A DNA stretch of 64,000 nucleotides. Source: Bacteroidia bacterium (lineage in GTDB: Bacteria > Bacteroidota > Bacteroidia > AKYH767-A > OLB10). Each line of letters opens with the position of its first letter. Positions within the stretch are counted from its first letter, which is position 1. Below the pieces are notes generated by a model, which saw only the letters and a program-made list of their open reading frames with translations, had not been told where the DNA came from and searched no databases. Below, piece by piece: positions 16,962-25,134 of the stretch. Where the stretch lies: assembly GCA_023262505.1 (NCBI GenBank), contig JALRAP010000004.1:1-64000 (forward strand), written 5' to 3'. Made by a program: the position numbers and the translations under genes.

Positions 16962-16969
16962 CAAAGTTA
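16962..16969 (-). promoter_or_regulatory. Bacteroidota -7 box (TAACTTTG) of the lutB-like gene
   Basis: On the minus strand TAACTTTG matches the Bacteroidota consensus TAnnTTTG. It lies 9 nt upstream of the chosen ATG (16952), so the transcript would have at most a few untranslated bases. A weak TTC stands 21 nt upstream in the -33 position. Confidence 0.55.
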
Positions 16970-17093
16970 CCTTAATGTTAAAAGGCGACCGAACTAGGTG
17001 GTTGGCTAAGTTTTAACACACATTTCAACAATCCGATGTGCCAATTGAGATGATGTTTAGGGGTAGTGGGAGGCGGTTTTCAGTGGCAGTAAC

Positions 17094-17243
17094 AGTGGCA
17101 AGTGGCAAGTGGCAAGTGGCAAGTGACAAGTGACAATAGGAGGCAGCAGAGGGCGGAAGTCCGATTGCTATCGGACCGATAGCTATCGGGCGGGAAGCAG
17201 CCGACAGTACTTGTTACTTATTACTTGTCACATATTACTTCTT
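17094..17243. repeat. Composite intergenic repeat: heptamer arrays flanking CCGATAGCTATCGG palindromes
   Basis: Four AGTGGCA and two AGTGACA units run head to tail at 17094-17135. The middle has CCGATTGCTATCGG (17161-17174) and the perfect palindrome CCGATAGCTATCGG (17176-17189). The right end (17209-17243) has degenerate heptamers ACTTGTT, ACTTATT, ACTTGTC, ACATATT and ACTTCTT, which are the reverse complement of the left type. The whole is thus roughly palindromic. The right array runs into the final AAG-AAG-stop codons of the thioredoxin gene. No gene is seen in 16953-17234. Confidence 0.85.
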
Positions 17244-17828
17244 TAGCAGAGCGAGCAATTCGGATTGGATGGCTTGTTGTTTGTTCTGGGCATACCAGCG
17301 ATGGAGTTCTTCGGCATAATTATCAGCAGTAACGGGATCGGATTTGAGCTTTTCAACCAACACCTGTGCCTCTTTTGGACGTGGTCCCCATGTGCCCAAA
17401 ACCTTGAAGGCTGAATCCAATTGAATCAATATGGGTATGGAACGACTAACGTCATTGGTCAGATGGGCATCCATGAGGTCGGGATTTTGATCGCGGTAGG
17501 CAAGTCGCAGCTCGATCAGGCCCATGGATGATTCAGCAATTCGGGCAATCAGAGGTAGTGATTGGGAAACATCTCCACACCAAGGCTCCACAATCATCAG
17601 CCATTTAACCGAATGCGGCATCCTGGCAACGGCATGAAGCAAAGTCTCTGTTGGGACAAATTTTTGGTAAAGCCGTGAGTTGCGCTGCAAATTCAGGGGC
17701 AAATATTGGGCATAGGAGCCATAAAGACTATGGGAACCATGCTGCATAGCATATTTAAAATCAGCTAAATACTGTTCAAATCCAATAGCTTTATTGAAAT
17801 GCGATCGATAGTCCTCTGGCGTCATCAT
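17235..17828 (-). CDS. Thioredoxin family protein (Thioredoxin_9 type)
   Basis: The likely start is one of two adjacent ATG codons at 17828 and 17825 (about 197 residues); a longer frame adds 14 unrelated residues. The protein has an N-terminal helical segment (MTPEDYRSHFNKAIGFEQYL) and a thioredoxin fold with VEPWCGDVSQSLP, where the usual CxxC is reduced to a single active-site Cys (WCGD). The cis-Pro region is SRSIPILIQLD. This subfamily is cytosolic and its role is unknown. Its last codons coincide with a heptamer repeat. It is divergent from the kinase gene at 17937. Confidence 0.85.
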   Translation of the reverse strand: MMTPEDYRSHFNKAIGFEQYLADFKYAMQHGSHSLYGSYAQYLPLNLQRNSRLYQKFVPTETLLHAVARMPHSVKWLMIVEPWCGDVSQSLPLIARIAESSMGLIELRLAYRDQNPDLMDAHLTNDVSRSIPILIQLDSAFKVLGTWGPRPKEAQVLVEKLKSDPVTADNYAEELHRWYAQNKQQAIQSELLALLKK

Positions 17829-17936
17829 GATTGAAAATCGAAGCAAAAATAGGACGGAATTGGGTGTCACTCTCAGACTCGTATTTGCTTCTTATGTTTG
17901 TAATAAATTGTCTAAAGAGAAATTTTGATTAAAGAA

Positions 17937-19133
17937 ATGGAGTCCGCCAAACATGAACAAGCCCGTATCCGGCGTTTGCGTGAGTATGCCATTTTAGACA
18001 CCTTACCAGAAGAGGATTTCGATAACATTACTCGGATTGCGTCAGCCATCTGCCAAACACCTATCGCATTGATCAGTTTGGTGGATGTCGACCGCCAATG
18101 GTTCAAATCTGCCGTAGGCTTGTCTGAACGTGAGACTCCTTTGGAGGCTTCGTTTTGTGCCCGAGCCATCCAAGACCCAAGTCATGTGCTCACCGTAGCG
18201 GATGCTACTTTGGATGAGCGGTTTTCGAATACGCCCTTGGTAACAGGAAGTCCGAGTATTCGTTTTTACTCGGGAGTTCCGTTGATTGATGCGGAAGGAT
18301 TTGCATTGGGAACCTTGTGCATAATCGATCAAAAGCCTAGGCAAGCTTTGACAGAAGAGCAAGAGGGCTCTTTAAAGGCTTTGGCGTCTCAAGTCATTCG
18401 ACTGCTGGAATTGCGACTACGCAACAAAGAGATTCAAGCTGTTTCGGAGCGATTGATGGAAAAAAACGATGAACTTCACCAATTCGCTCTGACGCTTTCT
18501 CACGACATCAAATCGCCCCTTGCGGGGATTCAGCAGTTGGCAGAGTTGGTTCAAGAAAATATGCCTAAGGAGGCAAACTCCAAGGTACACACGTCTATTG
18601 AAATGATACGGGCAACAGGATTGAAGTTGCAGGAGATGATTGGAGCTGTATTGGATTATTACCGTCTTGGGGAACATACTGATTCGGAGCCTGAGGTAAT
18701 AGATATCAAATCCTTTTTGAAAGAAAATGCGGCATTGGCCCTTGACTCCCTGCAAGGTAAGTACGAGGTGACGACCGATGTGGAAAAAGTGATCTACAAG
18801 AAAGCCGTTTTGCAATTGGTTTTGTTGAATTTGATTGAAAACGCTTTCCGGCACAACGTGAACGAAGACTTGTTGATTCGTATCATAGCCGAAAAAAGGG
18901 ATAACTTCATTCGGATTGCAGTTCAGGACAACGGTCAAGGCATCGATCCTGAAATGCTGAGCCAGATGAACCGGCTTTTCAATTCTCCCAACAAAGTGGA
19001 TCGTTTTGGAAGGAGGAGTTATGGAATGGGGTTGGTCAAGGTCCGCAAATTGTTGGAGACTGAAGGCTCTGAATTGCAGATAGAATCTGAACCAAGTAAG
19101 GGGTCGGTGTTCTATTTCGATATTCCCGCATGA
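17937..19133 (+). CDS. GAF-domain sensor histidine kinase
   Basis: The start is ATG 17937 (398 residues); a TTG 12 nt upstream is less likely. Residues 15-160 form a GAF domain of the type IRRLREYAILDTLPEE, with DRQWFKSAVGL, ASFCARAI and FYSGVPLI, often found in light- or redox-linked kinases. Residues 175-245 are a HisKA dimerisation domain with phospho-acceptor His189 in TLSHDIKSPLAG. Residues 280-398 are the HATPase with NLIENAFRHN, DNGQGI and GMGLVKV. There are no membrane segments, so it senses a cytosolic signal. No response regulator lies next to it. Confidence 0.92.
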   Translation: MESAKHEQARIRRLREYAILDTLPEEDFDNITRIASAICQTPIALISLVDVDRQWFKSAVGLSERETPLEASFCARAIQDPSHVLTVADATLDERFSNTPLVTGSPSIRFYSGVPLIDAEGFALGTLCIIDQKPRQALTEEQEGSLKALASQVIRLLELRLRNKEIQAVSERLMEKNDELHQFALTLSHDIKSPLAGIQQLAELVQENMPKEANSKVHTSIEMIRATGLKLQEMIGAVLDYYRLGEHTDSEPEVIDIKSFLKENAALALDSLQGKYEVTTDVEKVIYKKAVLQLVLLNLIENAFRHNVNEDLLIRIIAEKRDNFIRIAVQDNGQGIDPEMLSQMNRLFNSPNKVDRFGRRSYGMGLVKVRKLLETEGSELQIESEPSKGSVFYFDIPA

Positions 19134-19141
19134 ACCTTACT

Positions 19142-19149
19142 TAACTTTG
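19142..19149 (+). promoter_or_regulatory. -7 box (TAACTTTG) upstream of the pirin gene
   Basis: TAACTTTG matches the Bacteroidota TAnnTTTG consensus 47 nt before the pirin start, just after the kinase stop codon. No clear -33 TTG was found at the best spacing. Confidence 0.5.
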
Positions 19150-19195
19150 CTTGTGGATATTTGTTTAATACATCCATCATCTAAAACATAACACC

Positions 19196-20164
19196 ATGGA
19201 CAGACGAAGATTCATAAAAGGCTCTGCAATCATTGGAGCCACCGTTGCCGTACCCGAGATTCTGAAATCGGCTTCAGGAATGGAAAACTCGAAAAACGCA
19301 CGTCGGGTGTACCGGTTACTCAATGCCAACAAATCGATGGTGGGCACGCTGCCAGTTCTAAGGGCATTCGCAGGCGACCATAACGATTATGTTTCGCCAT
19401 TTGTGTTCTTCGACGAGTTCGGTCCTGTAAAAGTGAATCCTAACGACAAACCCTTGAAGGTTGAAGCTCATCCGCATGCCGGCATCGCCCCAACCACCTA
19501 TTTCCTGGAAGGCAGTGGCCACCACCGCGATAGCTTGAATTATGATTTCCAGATTTCGAAAGGCGATTTCATGTTGTTCACCGCCGGTAAGGGTGCTATA
19601 CACATGGAGGAGACGGGGGAATCGTTATACAAAGACGGAGGCATATACCATGGTTTCCAGATCTGGCTGAATCTTCCAGCCAAATTCAAATACCTAGACC
19701 CTTCAACCCGACTTTTCAATCCCGGCCAGATGGCCAAGGTGGAGCGCGAGGATTTCACTGCCAATGTGGTGATGGGCGAACTTTTCGGCTCTAAATCTTC
19801 TGTTGACCCCATGTTCCCCGTTTTTTATTTCCATATCAAGATGAAAGCCGGTTGTAAATTGGAAATTCCTGTTGACGCCACACACAATGCATTTACCTAT
19901 GTCATCAACGGAAGTGTTGAAACGGAAGGCCGTGTTAAGGCGGATGCCAACCAGGTCATCCTTTTTGAACGCGACAGCGACCTGATTCGATTGTTCAGCG
20001 CTGAAGATGCGGAGATATTGCTATGTGGTGGACAGCCGCACAATGAACCTGTTTTCGCGTATGGTCCTTTTGTAATGAATAACGAAGAGCAGATCCGCAG
20101 ATGCTTTGCCGATTACCAAGCGGGAAGGATGGGAGATCCGTATAGGGTCAATGGGAATAATTGA
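19196..20164 (+). CDS. Tat-exported pirin family protein
   Basis: A 322-residue pirin with an N-terminal Tat-type signal (DRRRFIKGSAIIGATVAVP, twin Arg at residues 3-4). The N-terminal cupin carries the metal-site residues in AHPHAGIAPTTYFLEG, SGHHRDS and HMEETGE. A second cupin-like domain follows, with AFTYVINGSVETEG near 235. Most pirins are cytosolic or nuclear, with roles from quercetin cleavage to transcription. A Tat leader implies that this one folds with its metal before export. An AT-rich heptamer array starts right at its stop codon. Confidence 0.92.
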   Translation: MDRRRFIKGSAIIGATVAVPEILKSASGMENSKNARRVYRLLNANKSMVGTLPVLRAFAGDHNDYVSPFVFFDEFGPVKVNPNDKPLKVEAHPHAGIAPTTYFLEGSGHHRDSLNYDFQISKGDFMLFTAGKGAIHMEETGESLYKDGGIYHGFQIWLNLPAKFKYLDPSTRLFNPGQMAKVEREDFTANVVMGELFGSKSSVDPMFPVFYFHIKMKAGCKLEIPVDATHNAFTYVINGSVETEGRVKADANQVILFERDSDLIRLFSAEDAEILLCGGQPHNEPVFAYGPFVMNNEEQIRRCFADYQAGRMGDPYRVNGNN

Positions 20165-20328
20165 CAAATTACAATTGACGATTGACGATTGACGACGTAC
20201 GATTGACGATTGACGATTGACGATTGACGACGTACGATTGACGACGTACGATTGACGACGTACGATTGACGATTGACGACTTGCCATGAGCTTGTCACTT
20301 GTCACTTGTCACTTGTCACTTGTCACTT
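20161..20328. repeat. Composite heptamer repeat array between pirin and NRAMP genes
   Basis: The left part (about 20174-20280) is a run of heptamers ATTGACG with interspersed ACGTACG units, giving an ATTGACGACGTACG higher-order pattern. A short joint (CTTGCCATGAGCTTG, 20279-20293) follows. The right part is five CTTGTCA heptamers to 20328. The same order of parts occurs at 40944-41086. It begins at the pirin stop and ends 15 nt before the NRAMP stop. No ORF of credible composition is present. Confidence 0.9.
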
Positions 20329-20342
20329 AATCCCTAGCAGCA

Positions 20343-21650
20343 CTAGAAAAACTGCAAGTATATCAACAAAAATGCGGCGGCAGTCATAATGAACAGGGCG
20401 GCAAAGCCGAGGATGTTCAATCCTCTTCCATTCACATAATCCCCCATGATTTTCCTGTTATTTGATATATGCAAGATTATGGCGATCAATACGGGTGCTG
20501 TTATGCCATACAGGATTGCGGTATAGAGCAAGGCATTCATTGGGGTAATACCCACGTAATTCATGGCTAGTCCGAGTAGAAGTGAAATGGCGATGATCAC
20601 ATAGAATCCTCGTGCTTCGTGGAATTTCTTGTCGAGTCCTTGCTCCCATCCGAATGTTTCAGAAAAAATATAGGACAATGACCCGCTCAATACCGGAATG
20701 GCAATGAGTCCGGTTCCGATGATGCCGATGGAGAAGAGCAGGTAGGCGGCGTCGCCCACCAATGGCTTTAAAGCAGCTGCGGCTTCCTCAACCGTCTGGA
20801 TATCGTGCAATCCTGCATTGAACAAAACCGTACCTGTGGTCAGAATTATGAAATACATGATCAGACCGGAAAACGCCATGCCTGAATCGACATCCTGCTC
20901 CATATCCTGGATGATTTTCTTGTCGACCAATATTTTTTTCTTGTTGTTACGCATCTCCTCCACTTCCACGGATGCTTGCCAAAAAAACAGATAGGGAGAT
21001 AAGGTGGTACCCAAAATGCCTACCAATACTGCTATGTATTCCTTTGAAAACTCTATGTGAGGAATGAAGGTCGCCTTGAATATTTCATTCAAGTCTTGGT
21101 TTGTCAAAAAAGGCACAAGCAAATAGACCATGATTGCGATACAGATGTATTTCAAAATATCAGCCATCCGCCGGTAAGGCAAGTAAATGATTAGTCCTAA
21201 GAGCAGCAAGGTGAAAAACACGCTGAAGAAAGAAGCATCAACCGAAGGCACAAGCATATTGCCAACGGCACCCATAGCGGCGATGTTGGCTCCAATATTC
21301 ATCACGATGGCGGGAAAGCTGAACAACAACATCAGATACAGCACAGGACGGGGATAGTGCTTTTTCAAAGTCCCTGTGAGGCCCTGCGAGGTAACAATCC
21401 CGATTTTGGCGCACATCTGTTGAATGGCCGCCATCAGTGGAAACGCCACCAATGCGGTCCAAAGTGTGGAAAGTCCGAAAGCAGCTCCCGCCTGCGAATA
21501 GGTGGCTATTCCGGACGGATCATCATCGCTGGCTCCTGTTACCAAACCTGGACCGAGCTTGTTCCAGAAGTTCTTGAGTTTGTTTCGGCCATGCACGAGG
21601 CGAAAATAGGAAAAGGGGTTGGTTTTATTAATGCTTTGCGTCATACCCAT
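20343..21650 (-). CDS. NRAMP-related divalent metal transporter, atypical motifs
   Basis: This 435-residue protein has about eleven predicted membrane helices. It aligns with the NRAMP fold, but the ion-binding motifs differ from classical MntH. Helix 1 has SDDDPSGIATYS (41-52) where DPGN is usual. Helix 6 has LFFWQAS (221-227) in place of the MPH motif that supplies the metal-coordinating Met. Related outgroup NRAMPs are known to carry other ions such as Mg2+. This protein may therefore not be a Mn/Fe importer. It stands alone, with a heptamer array at its 3' end. Confidence 0.88.
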   Translation of the reverse strand: MGMTQSINKTNPFSYFRLVHGRNKLKNFWNKLGPGLVTGASDDDPSGIATYSQAGAAFGLSTLWTALVAFPLMAAIQQMCAKIGIVTSQGLTGTLKKHYPRPVLYLMLLFSFPAIVMNIGANIAAMGAVGNMLVPSVDASFFSVFFTLLLLGLIIYLPYRRMADILKYICIAIMVYLLVPFLTNQDLNEIFKATFIPHIEFSKEYIAVLVGILGTTLSPYLFFWQASVEVEEMRNNKKKILVDKKIIQDMEQDVDSGMAFSGLIMYFIILTTGTVLFNAGLHDIQTVEEAAAALKPLVGDAAYLLFSIGIIGTGLIAIPVLSGSLSYIFSETFGWEQGLDKKFHEARGFYVIIAISLLLGLAMNYVGITPMNALLYTAILYGITAPVLIAIILHISNNRKIMGDYVNGRGLNILGFAALFIMTAAAFLLIYLQFF

Positions 21651-21683
21651 AAACTTGAATACATGAATAATTAAATGTCGCTG

Positions 21684-21713
21684 TTGACGGGTGATCCCTA
21701 AATTCTATATTAG
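21684..21713 (+). promoter_or_regulatory. Predicted promoter TTG-N19-TATATTAG
   Basis: TTG (21684-21686) and TATATTAG (21706-21713) are spaced by 19 nt, fitting Bacteroidota -33/-7 elements with one mismatch in the -7 box. Transcription would begin near 21719, ahead of the Ig-like lipoprotein gene. Confidence 0.45.
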
Positions 21714-21767
21714 CATGATAAATAACAATCTAAAATCAAAACCATGCAAAACAGCTCATCATTCGTT

Positions 21768-22517
21768 ATGCAACCCCTAAGGATCCTTGGCATCTTCTTG
21801 ATGTTGGTTACTGCCATTTCATGTAGCAAGGACGACTCCAGTACACCCAATAACAACAATGGAAACGGTTGTACTCCTCCTGCTACCCCAACTGTAGGCA
21901 GCAATACCCCTGTTAGTATCGGGGGAACCATTAATTTGACTGCTAGTTCTGTAACCGGTGCCACTGGTTATTCGTGGACTGGACCTAACGGATTCAGCTC
22001 ATCGTTGCAAAACCCCACCATTACATCGGCTACATCCTCAAACTCGGGCACCTATACCGTTACGGTAACAGTGGCTGGCGGTTGTACCAGTTCGGCATCC
22101 ACCAATGTGGCCGTAAACGTCACTGCTCCATGTAATCCCACCAACAACCAATATACCTTGGTGGGCATTCCAGCGGTATCATTCACTCCTCTTGCAATCC
22201 AATTCGGCGTAGGAACTTCTGGGAATTATGAAATCACCTGTAATGGATCCAATGGCGACATACATCTTGAATTCGCTATTCCAACCAAACCAACTCCCGG
22301 AATCTACAATGTAACGCAGCTTGGACCGTTGGCCCCTGCTGATGAGGTTAAAATCAGTAACACCACGTTTAATGCATATTGGTCTACATCGAGTGGATTA
22401 CTTTATGTGACCGATGCTGGCAATGGCAAAAACGTTTACACTTATTGCAGTCTCACTTTTTCAAATTCCACTTTCGGTACTTCGGCATCAGGTTCAGGAA
22501 AAATCACTGAGCCTTAA
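21768..22517 (+). CDS. Lipoprotein with PKD/Ig-like domain
   Basis: The start is set at ATG 21768, giving a standard lipoprotein signal (MQPLRILGIFLMLVTAISC); ATG 21744 would add eight residues. After a Asn/Thr-rich linker, residues about 45-125 form one Ig/PKD-like domain (SVTGATGYSWTGPNGFSS, NSGTYTVTVTVAGGC). The C-terminal 115 residues are beta-rich and unrecognised. The protein probably sits on the outer membrane. A bidirectional terminator follows the gene. Confidence 0.8.
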   Translation: MQPLRILGIFLMLVTAISCSKDDSSTPNNNNGNGCTPPATPTVGSNTPVSIGGTINLTASSVTGATGYSWTGPNGFSSSLQNPTITSATSSNSGTYTVTVTVAGGCTSSASTNVAVNVTAPCNPTNNQYTLVGIPAVSFTPLAIQFGVGTSGNYEITCNGSNGDIHLEFAIPTKPTPGIYNVTQLGPLAPADEVKISNTTFNAYWSTSSGLLYVTDAGNGKNVYTYCSLTFSNSTFGTSASGSGKITEP

Positions 22518-22545
22518 GTCCAAACTCACAAACAACCTATTATTC

Positions 22546-22580
22546 AAAACCCCTTTGTATAAAAACGCAAAGGGGTTTTG
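22546..22580. terminator. Bidirectional terminator
   Basis: AAAACCCCTTTG and CAAAGGGGTTTT form a perfect 12-bp stem with T-runs on both strands. It lies between the convergent genes ending at 22517 and 22589 and should serve both. Confidence 0.9.
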
Positions 22581-22588
22581 CTTTTACG

Positions 22589-23449
22589 TTAAAGCTTGAA
22601 AACGCTTTTGGATATCAGTGTTGCATAATCGGTATAAACCATCACTTCATACTTGCCTTTGGGCCATCCTTTGACATTCAGATCGACTGGTATGGTGTGC
22701 ATCCCCGGTCCCAAGCCTGATTCCTTGGCAAGCACTTTTACCACTTCCCCTGTGCTTGAGCGGATGTTAATTGTAACAATCGAGCTGTTTGGCAGATAAT
22801 AATCAATCTTTCCAATGAGCCGCTCCGCGATGTCGGAAAAAAGCCGCGTGGTGTCTTTCTGATAAGAGAGCATATACCAAGGGACTTGCTCTCCCTTTAA
22901 TTTTGCAACCAATTCCCGCAATGGCCGAACATTCTTCTCGTCTTCATCATAAATTGAGTAGGAAGGCAAGTTGTCGGACAGACACCATACGGCGTGTTGC
23001 GATGCACCTCTAGGATAATCGCCTTCTTTAATGAGAGTTGCCAATTGAATCCATGATTCAGGAGCCATGTAGCCAATGGAGTATTTCGCACCCTCAGCAG
23101 GTCCTCTGTCGTGAACCTGGCAACAAAACCCCAAAAGATCCTCTTCTGCCATACCCAGTGGCACGATGGTGATCATCCGTTCGTCGGCAATAAACCAATC
23201 CTGATAAATGGAATCCTTAGCGATAAACCTTCGTCCGGGTTCAATCCACACTTTTATGGAGTCGGTGGTCTTATTCTCCATCGATACAGCAAGTCCGTTT
23301 TTGAGGCTATGCAGCCGCTCCACTTTGACATCCAAGAGGCCTTGTTGCACAAGCTTACCAATGGATACATATCCATTCTTTTCATCAATCGACCAGGCAG
23401 GCGAGCCTAACAAGGCCATAACCAAGAATAAAACAACCTTTTTGCTCAT
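22589..23449 (-). CDS. Secreted protein with sorting-domain-like C-terminus, unknown function
   Basis: A 286-residue protein with a signal peptide (VVLFLVMALLGSPAWS). The middle part (residues 25-200) has no recognised domain; it contains a CC pair in GFCCQVHDRG and a conserved-looking Trp-rich stretch HAVWCLSDNLPSY. The last 75 residues (YYLPNSSIVTINIRSSTGEV to ISKSVFKL) resemble the beta-sandwich of T9SS type A or FlgD-like domains, including a PN motif and the GxYEV strand. T9SS export is possible, but the motif is weaker than in the other sorted proteins here. Confidence 0.7.
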   Translation of the reverse strand: MSKKVVLFLVMALLGSPAWSIDEKNGYVSIGKLVQQGLLDVKVERLHSLKNGLAVSMENKTTDSIKVWIEPGRRFIAKDSIYQDWFIADERMITIVPLGMAEEDLLGFCCQVHDRGPAEGAKYSIGYMAPESWIQLATLIKEGDYPRGASQHAVWCLSDNLPSYSIYDEDEKNVRPLRELVAKLKGEQVPWYMLSYQKDTTRLFSDIAERLIGKIDYYLPNSSIVTINIRSSTGEVVKVLAKESGLGPGMHTIPVDLNVKGWPKGKYEVMVYTDYATLISKSVFKL

Positions 23450-23632
23450 GGTATCTGGGTTTTAAAGGTTAATTACTGATGCTAAGTCAAAATTGTCCAA
23501 CAGCCTTAATTAACGCATGAATCCTTCAAATATTATATCCCCTTGGTTCGACATCAAAACCAAATCGAACGAGTTCATTAATTTATTGAATTGATTATTT
23601 ATAATTGCTGTGATTAAACATCAAACATCGAA

Positions 23633-24031
23633 ATGAAAACTATATATATAACCTTAATTTGCCTTTTGCCAACGCAACTGATAGGACAAGCTATCTTCGA
23701 CGGGGATTTCCTGAATAAGTCAAGTATGGAGAAATCCGCTGAAATCGGTTTTGTGCAAATTGTGAGATTCAAAAGCACGCTACCTGATTCGATTGTATTC
23801 GGTGTGATTGAGAAGCGCAAGGTTGAATTTCTGAAAGTGCCTGGATTGGTTCAGAAATACTATCTGCGAGATCCTAAAACGATGGAGTTTTGCGGTGTTT
23901 ACCTGTGGGCTTCAGAGCAAGACTTCCTTGAATTCAAAAAAACGGACTTGGCAAAGTCTTCGGCGCAAGCCTACCAAATAGATGGACAAGCCCGGGTGGA
24001 GCTTTACCATATGATTTATCCGCTCAGGTAA
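23633..24031 (+). CDS. Secreted YdhR/ABM-like small protein
   Basis: A 132-residue protein with a signal peptide (MKTIYITLICLLPTQLIGQ). The mature part looks like the dimeric ferredoxin-like fold of the antibiotic-biosynthesis-monooxygenase or YdhR group: VPGLVQKYYLRDPKTMEFCG, GVYLWASEQDFLEF and a final RVELYHMIYPL strand. YdhR-like proteins are usually cytosolic and their substrates are unknown; an exported version is less usual. It converges on the photolyase-like gene with a 10-nt gap. Confidence 0.7.
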   Translation: MKTIYITLICLLPTQLIGQAIFDGDFLNKSSMEKSAEIGFVQIVRFKSTLPDSIVFGVIEKRKVEFLKVPGLVQKYYLRDPKTMEFCGVYLWASEQDFLEFKKTDLAKSSAQAYQIDGQARVELYHMIYPLR

Positions 24032-24041
24032 GTATTAAAAA

Positions 24042-25133
24042 TTACCGTAAGCGTTTTTCGACCTGCTTCCAAAAACCGATAAAGGATGGAAAGTACCCGT
24101 TCACATCTGGCGCAATCCAGTCGCGAGGCTCTTCTATTCCACGATATCCATTGTTTAGTGGATGCTCTTTGAAATACAATGGAGCATCTGCACATTGCTC
24201 TATCAAAGATTGATACGACCCGACGTATACCTGTAGCCGCGGAATGTTATGAGACAGGCGCAAAACAAAATCCAAACATTTCGGACTGATTGGATAGGCT
24301 GAAAAATGACTGGGCTCAAGGAGCAGGATCCTATTCCCTGGCTCATCCTTGTGCCACAATGGATCCAGGTTGTAATAATTGTAGACGAAGGTTGGGACAT
24401 CAGGTTTAAGCTGAACAGGTTCAACATCCGGAAGCACCGTGCTGGCAGCAAATTCTCGAATAGATGATAATTCGAAAGGTACTTCCATGGTCTCGAGCTT
24501 ATCGTAGGAAATATCCAGGTAGGTGTTTAGTTGAGTGGTATGAGCGTATTTGTTAATGTTCTCCTGATTGGCAAAATACTTCTTGCTGCTATTGGATGCA
24601 GCCACCCATTGCCAACTGCAGGCATTACTCGACCAATCGCCATCCAACAGATGGTAATACATCCATTGGGATGGATTTTTCCAATAGGATTTAGCGACGT
24701 TGCATACTACGGAAGCCGTGTACATCCGGGCATGGTTGTGCATGTAACCTGTATCATAAAGTGATTGAACGGCTTTATCAATTGCTTCTATTCCCGTTTG
24801 ACCTTCCAACACAGCTATTGGTACCCCATGGTTGGCAACACCGAGTTGCGGAAAGCGTACGTCCAAATCTAATTCCTTGTGTTGCCCTACTCTTTGGAAA
24901 TAATCCCGCCAGCAAAGCTCCTTGACGAAGGATTCGATTTCACGAACTTTATATCCCTTTGATAGGATTGTTTCCAATATCTGCCTTGTACTTATGACTC
25001 CCCTAGAAACATAGGGTGACAAATAGGTAACCGCACCGTTCAAATAGTTCCTTGACTTGCCATAAGCCACAGGATCGATTTGGTTAATCCGTTCGAGGAT
25101 GGAGTTAAAATCAGTCGGGAAATCCGGTCGCAT
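24042..25133 (-). CDS. Photolyase/cryptochrome FAD-domain protein with C-terminal alpha/beta-like extension
   Basis: A 363-residue protein. Residues 20-200 form the FAD-binding helical domain of the photolyase/cryptochrome family, with ELCWRDYFQRVG (72-83), DTGYMHNHARM (127-137) and LDGDWSSNACSWQWVA (163-178). The usual N-terminal antenna domain is absent. After a linker, residues about 265-363 hold an alpha/beta-looking segment (RILLLEPSHFSAYPIS, LQVYVGSYQSL, YFKEHPL) that could replace the antenna domain in permuted order. Members repair pyrimidine dimers with blue light or act as light sensors. It lies 1 nt after the DUF2805 gene, an arrangement seen often in Bacteroidota. Confidence 0.85.
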   Translation of the reverse strand: MRPDFPTDFNSILERINQIDPVAYGKSRNYLNGAVTYLSPYVSRGVISTRQILETILSKGYKVREIESFVKELCWRDYFQRVGQHKELDLDVRFPQLGVANHGVPIAVLEGQTGIEAIDKAVQSLYDTGYMHNHARMYTASVVCNVAKSYWKNPSQWMYYHLLDGDWSSNACSWQWVAASNSSKKYFANQENINKYAHTTQLNTYLDISYDKLETMEVPFELSSIREFAASTVLPDVEPVQLKPDVPTFVYNYYNLDPLWHKDEPGNRILLLEPSHFSAYPISPKCLDFVLRLSHNIPRLQVYVGSYQSLIEQCADAPLYFKEHPLNNGYRGIEEPRDWIAPDVNGYFPSFIGFWKQVEKRLR

Positions 25134-25134
25134 A

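Noticed and set aside
20021-20305. Small proteins encoded by the heptamer repeats
   Set aside because: The frames consist of periodic Ser/Arg/Gln/Val repeats created by the DNA repeats and have no independent support.
20161-20328. Possible CRISPR array
   Set aside because: The repeats are 7 nt, directly adjacent and without unique spacers, and no cas gene is present.
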